Assembly: GCA_019235715.1 (NCBI GenBank)
Contig: JAFAKE010000104.1
Coordinates: 1-32,730, forward strand
DNA from: Vulcanimicrobiota bacterium
Lineage (GTDB): Bacteria; Vulcanimicrobiota; Vulcanimicrobiia; Eremiobacterales; Eremiobacteraceae
Direction of reading: 5' to 3'
Length of the DNA: 32,730 nucleotides
Shown: in pieces, positions 7,409 through 16,747 of the stretch
Numbering within the stretch: the first letter of the stretch is position 1
Layout of the letters: the number at the start of each line of letters is the position of its first letter
Notes under the pieces: model-generated
Told to the model about the DNA's origin: nothing
Database searches by the model: none
The model's input: the letters and a program-made list of their open reading frames with translations, nothing else
Translations under genes and position numbers: made by a program

Positions 7409-7702
7409 CTATTGACCGCGGATGAGCCCGATCCACTCCTTGGTGATGCGATCGTCGATCTTACGCTCGGACATATCGAGGTCTTCGAGCAATCCGCGTT
7501 CGCGCATGCTTTCGGAGCGGTCGGCGATCGCTTCGTTGAAAACCTCGCTGCGGTTGTCGAGCGCTTCCTGATGTTGCATCTCGCGCGCTTGCAGCAAGAG
7601 CTGATTGGTCTCATCCATTTGGATCATCGCTTGCTGCGCAGCATCGATGCCCTTTGAGGTCACCAACGACATCACGGTGCCGACAAGTGGTAGCCAAGCC
7701 AT
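7409..7702 (-). CDS. Small helical protein of unknown function, 97 aa
   Basis: I do not recognise this family. Residues 1-15 (MAWLPLVGTVMSLVT) are hydrophobic. From about residue 20 on, the protein is one long charged, Gln/Glu/Arg-rich helix (QQAMIQMDETNQLLLQ, then EALDNRSEVFNEAIADR) that could form a coiled coil or pack on a partner. It ends in a basic/hydrophobic WIGLIRGQ. It has no Cys, no His-rich site and no enzyme motif. The ATG at 7702 has a strong GGGAGGA 5 nt upstream, which supports it as a real gene. It is divergent from rpmE, with 166 bases between the two starts. Confidence 0.65.
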   Translation of the reverse strand: MAWLPLVGTVMSLVTSKGIDAAQQAMIQMDETNQLLLQAREMQHQEALDNRSEVFNEAIADRSESMRERGLLEDLDMSERKIDDRITKEWIGLIRGQ

Positions 7703-7759
7703 GGCGGTCCTCCCGGGGCGGCGGCGCCCCTTAAAACCATCGCCGCACTAGTCACGCGC

Positions 7760-7788
7760 TTGGGTGGACTGTCTAGGCCTCGTATGAT
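7760..7788 (+). promoter_or_regulatory. Sigma-70-type promoter for rpmE
   Basis: TTGGGT at 7760-7765 and TATGAT at 7783-7788 are separated by 17 bases, a standard spacing; the -10 matches 5 of 6 consensus bases, the -35 only the TTG. Transcription would begin near 7795, giving a leader of about 74 nt before rpmE. Confidence 0.5.
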
Positions 7789-7809
7789 ATAGTAGCGTGT
7801 GGCGCACGT

Positions 7810-7846
7810 GGCGGAATGCGGGACAATGGTCGCCGAAAGTTCCGCC
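7810..7846 (+). promoter_or_regulatory. Inverted repeat in the rpmE leader
   Basis: GGCGGAA (7810-7816) and TTCCGCC (7840-7846) can pair across a 23-nt loop inside the predicted rpmE 5' leader, ending about 11 bases before the Shine-Dalgarno sequence GAGAGGA. bL31 leaders in several phyla are autoregulatory; this one is only a candidate. Confidence 0.3.
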
Positions 7847-7868
7847 GGGCAGCGCTGAGAGGACCCTC

Positions 7869-8600
7869 GTGAAAGAAAAGATCCATCCCAAATGGTTCAC
7901 CGCCACCGTGGTGTGCGCGTGCGGGAACACATTCCAAACCGGCTCGACCCTCGAGAAACTGCACGTCGAGATCTGCTCGAACTGCCATCCGTTTTTCACG
8001 GGCAAGCAGAAGTTCGTCGACACTGAAGGTCGCGTCGAGAAATTCGTCACCAAGTACGGCACCGTCGAGAGCCAGAAGACGAAGAAAGCGCGCGCGGCAG
8101 AAGAAGCCAAGCGTGCAAAGGAAGCGGCCGATGCGGCACAAGCCGAGGCCGCAAAAGCAGCAGCTGTCGCTGTGGCCGAACAAGCCGCACGCGAAGCTGC
8201 CGAACAAGCGCGGCGAGAGGCCGCAAAGCACGCGGCGGAATCGGCAAAGCGTGAGGCCGAGGAGTCGGCGAAGCGCGATGCGGAGCAGAAGGCCGCTGGC
8301 GAAGCGGCGCAGGCTGCAAGCCGCGAGGCGGCAGTATCCTCACACGTATCGGAGTCTGAGGCCCCGGCCGAGCACCCGGTGAGCGAACCTGCATCAGCTC
8401 AACTCATCACGCCGGAACAGTTGGAAGAGGCCAAACCCAAGCGCGCACGTCGCGCGACCTCCAAGTCGAAGACTGAATCGCCGAAAGCGGCTGGCGACGA
8501 GCCTAAGAAAGCGAAGACGACGCGCGCTGCGGCCAAGAAGAGCGCTGAGCCAAAAGCGAAAAAGGCCGGCGCCAAGGGCAAGACCAGCAAGTCGAAGTAG
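7869..8600 (+). CDS. rpmE: Ribosomal protein bL31 with long C-terminal extension
   Basis: Residues 1-66 are a zinc-type bL31: MKEKIHPKW start, Cys16/Cys18 (CACGN) and Cys36/Cys39 (CSNC) as the metal ligands, then [20 protein letters not shown]. bL31 sits on the 50S subunit and bridges to the 30S head. Typical bL31 is 66-90 aa; this protein is 243 aa. Residues about 70-156 are an Ala/Glu/Arg/Lys helix with heptad-like [16 protein letters not shown] repeats. About 157-185 is a Ser/Glu/Pro linker, and 190-243 is a Lys/Ala tail ([25 protein letters not shown]). The start is GTG at 7869 because GAGAGGA lies 5-6 nt upstream. The frame is open with no stop, so the extension is genuinely fused. It heads the rpmE-prfA-prmC order common in Firmicutes-like genomes. 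Confidence 0.93.
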   Translation: MKEKIHPKWFTATVVCACGNTFQTGSTLEKLHVEICSNCHPFFTGKQKFVDTEGRVEKFVTKYGTVESQKTKKARAAEEAKRAKEAADAAQAEAAKAAAVAVAEQAAREAAEQARREAAKHAAESAKREAEESAKRDAEQKAAGEAAQAASREAAVSSHVSESEAPAEHPVSEPASAQLITPEQLEEAKPKRARRATSKSKTESPKAAGDEPKKAKTTRAAAKKSAEPKAKKAGAKGKTSKSK

Positions 8601-8620
8601 GCGCGCGCAAAAGGCGCGCC
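8600..8620 (+). terminator. GC-rich stem-loop after rpmE
   Basis: GGCGCGC (8600-8606) pairs with GCGCGCC (8614-8620) around a 7-nt loop GCAAAAG, directly at the rpmE stop. It lacks a T-tract and the next gene starts 26 bases later, so it more likely tunes expression or stabilises the mRNA than ends transcription. Confidence 0.35.
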
Positions 8621-8645
8621 TGCAGCGGGCGGCATACGCAGCGGT

Positions 8646-9734
8646 ATGGACAACCCAACTAGCCTCAAAGCACGGCTTGGCGCGATCGAGTCGCGTTTTG
8701 AGGAGATCAACGCGCGCCTTGCTGCGTTGACGTCCGCGTTTGACCCGCAAGAGAATAAGCGGCTCTCCAAGGAGCGCGCGCAGCTCGAGCCGATCATCTT
8801 GGCCTATCGCGAGTTCACGCATTCGTCCAACGAGCTCGAGGACGCGGAATCGATGACGCGCGATCCGGACCAGGCGATCGCGGACATGGCGCGTACCGAG
8901 GTCGCGCGCTTGCGCGAGCGCGTCGCGGCGCAAGAGAAGACGCTGCGTACGCTGCTCGTGCCAAAGGATCCCAATGACGATAAGGACATCTTCATCGAGG
9001 TGCGTGCCGGCACGGGCGGTGACGAAGCCGGGCTTTTCGCCGGCGACCTCTTACGAATGTATGTTAAGTACGCCGAGCGGCATGGCCTCAAGAGCGAGAT
9101 TTTGAGCGCCAGCGAAAGCGAAGCGGGCGGATATCGCGAGGCGATTCTCGGCGTGCGCGGCCAGGGCGCGTATCGCCTGTTCAAACACGAAAGCGGCGTG
9201 CATCGCGTGCAGCGCGTGCCGGCGACTGAAGCAAGCGGCCGCATCCATACCTCGACGGCTACCGTCGCCGTGCTGCCGGAAGCGGACGACGTTGAAATCG
9301 AGATCAATCCCGCGGATCTTGAGATCGACACCTTCCGCTCCTCAGGCGCGGGCGGACAGCACGTCAACAAGACCGAGTCAGCGGTGCGCATCACGCATAA
9401 ACCGACGGGCGTCGTCGTCGCGTGTCAGGAGGAGCGTTCGCAGCTCCAAAATCGCGAGCGCGCGATGCAGTTGCTGCGCGCGCATCTCTACGAGGCGAAG
9501 CTGCGCGAACAAGAAGCGGCTACCGCCTCTGCGCGCCGCCTGCAGGTCGGCACCGGCGACCGCAGCGAGAAGATCCGCACGTATAACTTTCCACAAGACC
9601 GCTTGACGGATCATCGCATCGGCTTCTCGACCGGAAACCTGCGCGCGATCCTCGGCGGCGATCTGGACGGCGTCGTCGAGGCGCTCTTAGCGGACGAAGA
9701 GCAACGGAGGTTGCGCGGCGATGCGGTCGCCTGA
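8646..9734 (+). CDS. prfA: Peptide chain release factor 1
   Basis: A 362-aa protein of normal length for RF1. It ends translation at UAA and UAG by recognising the stop codon in the ribosomal A site and triggering peptidyl-tRNA hydrolysis. The codon-recognition tripeptide P-A-T is at residues 192-194 (in [13 protein letters not shown]), which marks RF1 rather than RF2 (SPF). The catalytic GGQ is at 236-238 within [16 protein letters not shown]; its Gln is the methylation target of PrmC, encoded next. The N-terminal 100 residues are the helical domain 1. The ATG at 8646 gives the usual N-terminus. Its last 14 bases overlap the prmC start, implying translational coupling of the factor and its modifying enzyme. 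Confidence 0.97.
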   Translation: MDNPTSLKARLGAIESRFEEINARLAALTSAFDPQENKRLSKERAQLEPIILAYREFTHSSNELEDAESMTRDPDQAIADMARTEVARLRERVAAQEKTLRTLLVPKDPNDDKDIFIEVRAGTGGDEAGLFAGDLLRMYVKYAERHGLKSEILSASESEAGGYREAILGVRGQGAYRLFKHESGVHRVQRVPATEASGRIHTSTATVAVLPEADDVEIEINPADLEIDTFRSSGAGGQHVNKTESAVRITHKPTGVVVACQEERSQLQNRERAMQLLRAHLYEAKLREQEAATASARRLQVGTGDRSEKIRTYNFPQDRLTDHRIGFSTGNLRAILGGDLDGVVEALLADEEQRRLRGDAVA

Positions 9735-10593
9735 GCGCCTCGGTGCTGACGCGGGCGGTGAGACGATCGCCACGGCGGTTGAGTCGAGCCGGCGGACGTT
9801 GGCCGGCCGTTCTTCGACGCCAGGGCTCGACGCACGCATGCTTGCCAGCCACGTTACCGGACTCGACGCATCGGCGCTCATCGCATACGGCGACCACCGG
9901 CTGCCGCCGCGGCGCTTGGGACAACTGCAGACGCTGACGGCGCGCCGGGCTGCGGGTGAGCCAATCGCCTATCTCATCGGCTTCAAGGAGTTCTGCGGCC
10001 TGCGCATCGCAGTCGATCCGCGCGTTCTTATCCCGCGGCCGGAAACCGAAGAGCTCGTGCAGCGCGTCATCGCGGACTGGCGTGGACGCCGCGCGCGGGT
10101 GCTCGACCTTGGCACCGGCAGCGGCGCAATCGCTTGCGCGCTTGCCGAAGGCTTACACGAGGCGTCGGTGACAGCGCTTGACGCCAACGTTGACGCGCTT
10201 GCCGTCGCGCGACAGAACGTCGAAGCGCTCGGTTTTCTCGACCGCATCACGTTGGTGGAAAGCGACCTCTTCGCGGCCCTCGGCCAACGCCGGTTCGATG
10301 CGATCGTGGCGAACCTGCCGTATGTCGCTGATGGCGATCCTGAGCTCGATGCTGCCGTCGCGCGCTACGAACCGCCGCTGGCATTGCGGGCAGGCGAAGA
10401 CGGCCTTGCAGTCTACCGCCGCATGTTCGCCGATGCACCCGCACATCTGAGCGATGGGGGCCGCGTCTACTGCGAATGCAGCCCCTTCACGGCAGCCGGC
10501 GTGGCGCGGCTTGCACGGGAAGCGTTTCCCGAGGCGGACGTGCTCGTGCAGGCCGACATGAGCAAACGCGACCGCATCGTCGTCGTCGCGTGA
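9721..10593 (+). CDS. prmC: Release factor glutamine N5-methyltransferase
   Basis: A 290-aa SAM-dependent enzyme that methylates the GGQ glutamine of release factors. The N-terminal helical domain (about 1-100) contains the family signature [30 protein letters not shown], seen in two parts around residues 80-115. The Rossmann fold follows with motif [13 protein letters not shown] (about residue 125) and acidic ALDAN in motif II. The substrate-glutamine loop, canonically N-P-P-Y, reads N-L-P-Y at residues 198-201. The start ATG at 9721 overlaps prfA by 14 bases, and the stop overlaps the hemF GTG by 4 bases, so the three genes are translationally linked. Confidence 0.94.
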   Translation: MRSPERLGADAGGETIATAVESSRRTLAGRSSTPGLDARMLASHVTGLDASALIAYGDHRLPPRRLGQLQTLTARRAAGEPIAYLIGFKEFCGLRIAVDPRVLIPRPETEELVQRVIADWRGRRARVLDLGTGSGAIACALAEGLHEASVTALDANVDALAVARQNVEALGFLDRITLVESDLFAALGQRRFDAIVANLPYVADGDPELDAAVARYEPPLALRAGEDGLAVYRRMFADAPAHLSDGGRVYCECSPFTAAGVARLAREAFPEADVLVQADMSKRDRIVVVA

Positions 10594-11501
10594 GCGAACG
10601 GTCGCACAGCGAACACGCCATCCGCGCGCACGACGCGTTTCGCGGACTCCAAACTCATCTGTGCGAAGAATTGAGCAGACTTGATGGCGCCGCGACGTTC
10701 CATCACGATCTATGGGAGCGTCCGGGGGGCGGGGGCGGCGACACGGCCGTTATCGCAGACGGCGACCTGTTCGAAAAGGGCGGGGTCAATTGGTCGGCGG
10801 TGTGGGGAACCTTCGACGACGAGGCGCTGCGCCGGCTGGGCGGCACCGAGCGCGAGTTCTACGCAACCGGCACGTCGCTGGTGCTCCATCCGCGCAACCC
10901 GTACGTGCCTGCAGTACACGCGAACTTCCGCTATCTCGAGCGGGGGAACGACGCGTGGTTTGGAGGCGGCTCAGACCTCACGCCGGTCTATCCCGAGATC
11001 GAAGATGCTGTCGCATTTCATCGCGCGTGGAAGAACGCGTGCGACCGGCACGACCCCGCGTATTATGCGCGCTTCAAGCAGTGGTGCGACGAATATTTCT
11101 ATCTGCCGCACCGTGGCGAAACGCGCGGAGTCGGTGGGATTTTCTTCGACGATTTGCACGGTGACTTCGAACCGCTCTTCTCGTTCGTACGCGATTGCGG
11201 CGATACGTTCGTGACCGCCTACGCGCCGATTGCCGATCGCCGCAGGCATCAGCCGTACGGCGACACCGAACGCTACTTCCAACAGCTGCGCCGCGGGCGC
11301 TATGTCGAGTTCAACCTCGTGTATGACCGCGGCACGGCGTTCGGCCTCGCGACCAACGGCCGCACGGAGTCGATCTTGATGTCGCTGCCGCCGCTGGCGC
11401 GTTGGGAATACGGGTGGCAGCCGGCGTCCGGCAGCCGAGAGGAGAAGGCGCTCGCATTCTTCCAACCGCGCGATTGGCTCGCGGAGCACCCCGGCGTGTG
11501 A
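10590..11501 (+). CDS. hemF: Oxygen-dependent coproporphyrinogen III oxidase
   Basis: A 303-aa protein, matching the usual HemF length of about 300. It carries out the oxidative decarboxylation of coproporphyrinogen III to protoporphyrinogen IX with O2, in the cytoplasm. Hallmarks: AWFGGGSDLTPVYPE (residues about 128-142), the HPRNPYVPAVHANFRY segment before it, and near the C-terminus EFNLVYDRGTAFGLAT plus GRTESILMSLPP. The GTG at 10590 was chosen because it gives a 4-base GTGA overlap with the prmC stop and the expected N-terminus; upstream codons in this frame are low-quality Arg-rich sequence. The presence of HemF rather than HemN in this cluster points to an aerobic organism. No other heme gene is adjacent. 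Confidence 0.96.
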   Translation: MSERSHSEHAIRAHDAFRGLQTHLCEELSRLDGAATFHHDLWERPGGGGGDTAVIADGDLFEKGGVNWSAVWGTFDDEALRRLGGTEREFYATGTSLVLHPRNPYVPAVHANFRYLERGNDAWFGGGSDLTPVYPEIEDAVAFHRAWKNACDRHDPAYYARFKQWCDEYFYLPHRGETRGVGGIFFDDLHGDFEPLFSFVRDCGDTFVTAYAPIADRRRHQPYGDTERYFQQLRRGRYVEFNLVYDRGTAFGLATNGRTESILMSLPPLARWEYGWQPASGSREEKALAFFQPRDWLAEHPGV

Positions 11502-11516
11502 GGGCAGGAATCGTTC

Positions 11517-13321
<1,805 letters not shown>

Positions 13322-13326
13322 GCGCC

Positions 13327-14094
13327 TTGGATCTTGCCGGCATCACCGTCGTCGTCCTGACCAAGGACGAGGCGGCGCGCATCGGCGATTGCTTAGCGTC
13401 GATCCCTGCTGGCGCTAGCACGCTCGTCTACGATTCGGCTTCACAGGATGCGACCGCGCAGATCGCCGCGGAGGCCGGGGCTCGAGTCGTGGACGCACCG
13501 TGGCGCGGATTCGCGCAGACGCGGATCGAGGCTGCCGCCCTGGTCAAAACGCCGTGGACCTTCATGCTCGACGCGGATGAGCGCATCACGCCCGAGCTCG
13601 CGCTGGAGCTCTCATCGCTCGACCCGCCCGCGGACGTCGTCGCATATTCGGTGCCGCGGCGCAATCATTTTTGCGGCGCGTGGGTGCGGGGCGCAGGATG
13701 GTGGCCTGACCGCCTCGTGCGCCTGTTCCGCACTGGCCAAGTACGAATCCAGGCACGCAACGAGGGCGACGCTTCGCTGCACGAGACGTGGGTCGCTTTG
13801 GGCGCGCACGGCGACCTGCAAAATCCGATCGATCATTTCTCATATCCGGATCTGCGTTCGTACAGCATGAAGTTCGCGCGCTACACCGACATCGAGGCGT
13901 CCGGAGCGAAGCCGGATCCGCTCGCGCTCGTCGCCGCTTCGACGATCATGCCCTTGCGCGCGCTCTGGCTGTATTTCGCACGCGGCGCGATCGCGGACGG
14001 TTGGCGCGGCGCGTATATCGCCTGGTGCAGCGCGCTGTACCCGGTCGCCGTAGCAGCAAAAGCGTTTCGCGCCGGCTCTGGGCGGCAGCAGTAA
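13327..14094 (+). CDS. Family 2 glycosyltransferase (WaaE/KdtX-like)
   Basis: A 255-aa protein with a GT-A fold. The opening GITVVVLTKDEAARIGDCLASI is the nucleotide-sugar-binding strand and helix, seen at residues about 5-26. VYDSASQDAT follows, and the metal-binding DxD is in FMLDADERI at about residue 82. Its layout, including the C-terminal amphipathic region with PLRALWLYFARGAIADGWRGAY, resembles beta-1,4-glucosyltransferases acting on LPS core (WaaE/KdtX). It would transfer a sugar from an activated donor to a cell-envelope acceptor at the inner membrane. The start is unclear: TTG at 13327 sits 6 bases after the pyrG stop without a good Shine-Dalgarno sequence, and a GTG at 13255 inside pyrG is an alternative. 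A GT4 gene follows by 5 bases. Confidence 0.85.
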   Translation: MDLAGITVVVLTKDEAARIGDCLASIPAGASTLVYDSASQDATAQIAAEAGARVVDAPWRGFAQTRIEAAALVKTPWTFMLDADERITPELALELSSLDPPADVVAYSVPRRNHFCGAWVRGAGWWPDRLVRLFRTGQVRIQARNEGDASLHETWVALGAHGDLQNPIDHFSYPDLRSYSMKFARYTDIEASGAKPDPLALVAASTIMPLRALWLYFARGAIADGWRGAYIAWCSALYPVAVAAKAFRAGSGRQQ

Positions 14095-14099
14095 CAGCC

Positions 14100-15197
14100 A
14101 TGGCCCGCGTTGTGCTCGACGCGCGTATCACGCGCCAGATGTCGGTGGGTATGATCGCGTACGTGAGAGAGCTCGTCGCGCGGCTGCCGGTCGTCGCGCC
14201 CGATCTGTCTTTTGTCGTCATCTCGAACGCCGAGCTACCGCTGCCTGCCACGGCGATGCGAGTGGATCTGCCGGAGCGATTGGCGACGAACGGCTCGCTT
14301 GCCGAACAGGCCGGTTTGGCGCGAATTTTGCGCGCGCGTGCCGGCAAGGTCTCGCTCACGCACTTGATGTCCGTGTACGCTCCGCTGATGGCGCCGCGTC
14401 CGTACGTGTACACGATACACGACCTCATCCATCGCCGTTTTCCGCAGTACTTCAAATGGAAGGTGCGCCCATACTATTCACTGGTGGTGGGACCGGTCGC
14501 GAGGCACGCAGCCGCCGTCATCACCGACGCGCGGGCGACGGTGCCCGACTTGCAGCACTACCTCGGGGTGAAGCCCGCGTGCGCCCGGGTCGTGCCGCTC
14601 GGTGTGGACGAGCGCTACGCGCTCGACGACGCTGCGCGTGCGCGACGAGGCGAGCAAGCGCGCGAGCGCTTCGCACTGCGCGCGCCGTTTCTGCTGTACG
14701 CAGGCAATCATCGCGAGCACAAGAACCTTGAGACATTGGCGGCAGCATGGCACGCGCTTTCGAGCCCATGCGATCTCGTCGTGACTGAATCGATGCCGTT
14801 CGCATTCGACATCGATAGGTACGCCAAAAGCGGCAGCAGAATTGTGCGGACCGGCCACGTCTCGGATGACGAGCTGATCGCACTTTACGCGGGCTGTGCG
14901 GCGACGGTGCAGCCCTCTTTATATGAAGGTTTTGGTCTTTCGGTGCTTGAGGGAATGGCGGCGGGTGCTCCGGTCATCGTCGCACAAACGCCCGCGCTTG
15001 TTGAAACTGCAGGCGACTGCGCCTTGACGTTCCCGCCGTTCGACGTCACCGCGCTGCAACGAGCCATCGAGCGCGTCCTTGCTGCGGGCCCTGACATCGA
15101 AAGATTGCGCGCCCGCGGCCGCGAGCGAGCTCGGTCGTTTTCGTGGGATGAAACCGCGCGGCGCACCGCAGACCTCTATCGGGAGTGCCTGCCCTGA
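14100..15197 (+). CDS. Family 4 (GT-B) glycosyltransferase
   Basis: A 365-aa protein with two Rossmann-like halves. The N-terminal half includes YTIHDLIHRRFPQYFK (about residue 105); the C-terminal half begins LLYAGNHREHKNLETL (about 200) and carries the donor-binding E-x7-E motif, Glu276 and Glu284, in SLYEGFGLSVLEGMAAGAPVI. Retaining GT4 enzymes of this type add mannose, glucose or similar sugars to lipopolysaccharide, exopolysaccharide or glycolipids. With the GT2 gene 5 bases upstream it probably forms part of an envelope glycan pathway; acceptor and donor are unknown. The ATG at 14100 gives a natural start. The stop overlaps the next gene's putative GTG by 13 bases. Confidence 0.92.
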   Translation: MARVVLDARITRQMSVGMIAYVRELVARLPVVAPDLSFVVISNAELPLPATAMRVDLPERLATNGSLAEQAGLARILRARAGKVSLTHLMSVYAPLMAPRPYVYTIHDLIHRRFPQYFKWKVRPYYSLVVGPVARHAAAVITDARATVPDLQHYLGVKPACARVVPLGVDERYALDDAARARRGEQARERFALRAPFLLYAGNHREHKNLETLAAAWHALSSPCDLVVTESMPFAFDIDRYAKSGSRIVRTGHVSDDELIALYAGCAATVQPSLYEGFGLSVLEGMAAGAPVIVAQTPALVETAGDCALTFPPFDVTALQRAIERVLAAGPDIERLRARGRERARSFSWDETARRTADLYRECLP

Positions 15198-16747
15198 ACC
15201 AAAGTACGCGCATCCGTGTTTTGCTTGCGGCTGCGGCGATCGCCGCAGCGCTCGTTCTGCCGCCGCCGGCGTTGGCAGCGGGCGACACCGTTCTTGTCAA
15301 CGGCTCGAAGCTGTCGGCCGATGCGATCGCACAGCTCGACGAACGCACGTACGTCGCGCTGCAGCCGGTTGCGCGCGCGCTCGGCGCGACCGTCGCCTAC
15401 GACGGCAAGAGCAAGCAGGCGACGCTCACCACGGTTCTTGCGCAGATCGTCTTCCGGGTCGATGACAACACGGTCACGGTCAACGGCGTCGCAAAGACGC
15501 TTGAGGCGCCGGCACGCGAGGTCGGCGGCCGCGTGATGTTGCCCCTGCGCGGATTGGCGACGGCGCTCGATGCGAATTTGAAGCTCGACTCGACGAAACA
15601 CCAGATCGATCTTGTGATGAATGCGAGTGCGGCGCCGCAGAACGCCCCGACGCCGCCGCCGATTCAATCCGCAAACACGCTGGAGGGGACCGTCGTCTCC
15701 GTCGACGCGGGTGCCGACGTGCCGCAGGTCGACATCGATGTCAAAGGCATGGAATACACGGTCACGGTGCCGCCCAACACGAAGATCCAGTTTCGCGATA
15801 CGCACGGCGGCGTCGCGAGCGAGGGCACGCTCGCCCAAGTAAAACCTGGTGACACGCTGATCGCGACGCTCGATTCGCAGGGGCGCGTCCTCTCGATCGG
15901 CGACGTGTTTTCCGGTACGAGCGGCACTATCACGAGCGTCGCAGGCATGAACATGGTTCTCAGCAACGGCCGTGTCATCACTGCTGACGAACACGCGACG
16001 TCGGTGATCGTCGACGGCGGCGCTGCGACGATGGCGGATCTTCGTCCGGGCGACATCGTCACCGTGCGCTCCGATCCGCGGACCGGCAAAGTGCGCGAAG
16101 TCGTCGCGTTTTCGCCATCGCACACCGCAGCGACCGCATCGCCCTCGCCCAGTGCGACGACGGCGAGCGGCGTCGAGATCAGCGGCGTGAACGCGAACGC
16201 TGAACATCCGCTGCACGTCGGGCAGACGTTGACGGTTTCGTTCGAGGGTACGCCCGGCGGCGCCGCATCGTTCGACTTGAGCAACGTCGTCCTCGGCACG
16301 CCGATGCGCGAAGTGCGTCCTGGTTATTATGAAGGCAGCTACGTCGTCCAGGTCGGCACGAATGTCGTGGACGCGCCGTTGTTGGTCACGTTGAGCAAAG
16401 GCGGGCAGAGTGCGCATGCGGTGGGCCCGGTGCCCCTCAACATCATCACCGAAGCACCGCAGGTGAAGACGACCGCGCCCGGAGACGGTGCGCGGATCAA
16501 TACGTTGCGGCCGAGCATCTACGTGACGTTCGAGACGATCGGCGGCAAAGGCATGGATCCGGCGACGATGCAGCTTCTGGTCGACGGTAAAGACGTCACC
16601 TCGCAAGCGACCAAGACCGGCGCGTTCATCTCGTATTTCCCAGGATCCGATCTGCACGACGGCCGCATCGACGTGCGCGTGCGCGGATCCGACGTGGCCG
16701 GCAACCAGCTCGACTACTCCTGGTCGTTCGTCATCTCGACCAAGTGA
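15185..16747 (+). CDS. Secreted stalk-domain protein (copper amine oxidase N-terminal-like)
   Basis: A 520-aa secreted protein. A signal peptide (residues about 10-32, VLLAAAAIAAALVLPPPALA) is followed by a copper-amine-oxidase-N1-type stalk domain (about 33-145: VLVNGSKL, RTYVALQPVARALGATV, RVMLPLRGLATAL). These domains occur in many Firmicutes and related secreted proteins and bind cell wall or act as spacers; no amine oxidase catalytic domain is present. A Pro/Ala linker leads to a repeated beta-barrel region (about 160-310; LEGTVVSVDAGADV, then SGTITSVAGMNMVLSNG) resembling DUF5666. The C-terminus (about 430-520) is an Ig-like fold, RPSIYVTFETIGGKGMDP. The start is uncertain: GTG 15185 or a non-standard CTG 15194 with GGGAG 8 nt upstream. 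The stop overlaps the next gene by 4 bases. Confidence 0.82.
   Translation: MPALNQSTRIRVLLAAAAIAAALVLPPPALAAGDTVLVNGSKLSADAIAQLDERTYVALQPVARALGATVAYDGKSKQATLTTVLAQIVFRVDDNTVTVNGVAKTLEAPAREVGGRVMLPLRGLATALDANLKLDSTKHQIDLVMNASAAPQNAPTPPPIQSANTLEGTVVSVDAGADVPQVDIDVKGMEYTVTVPPNTKIQFRDTHGGVASEGTLAQVKPGDTLIATLDSQGRVLSIGDVFSGTSGTITSVAGMNMVLSNGRVITADEHATSVIVDGGAATMADLRPGDIVTVRSDPRTGKVREVVAFSPSHTAATASPSPSATTASGVEISGVNANAEHPLHVGQTLTVSFEGTPGGAASFDLSNVVLGTPMREVRPGYYEGSYVVQVGTNVVDAPLLVTLSKGGQSAHAVGPVPLNIITEAPQVKTTAPGDGARINTLRPSIYVTFETIGGKGMDPATMQLLVDGKDVTSQATKTGAFISYFPGSDLHDGRIDVRVRGSDVAGNQLDYSWSFVISTK

Noticed and set aside
8113-8382. Ala/Lys-rich low-complexity DNA as a tandem repeat or CRISPR-like array
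   Set aside because: No fixed-length repeat units or spacers; the pattern is codon-level redundancy in the bL31 extension.
15176-16657. Long minus-strand open frame (493 codons) opposite the stalk-domain gene
   Set aside because: It is Arg/His/Asp-rich with no domain or ribosome binding site and mirrors a well-supported plus-strand gene; typical antisense artefact in GC-rich DNA.
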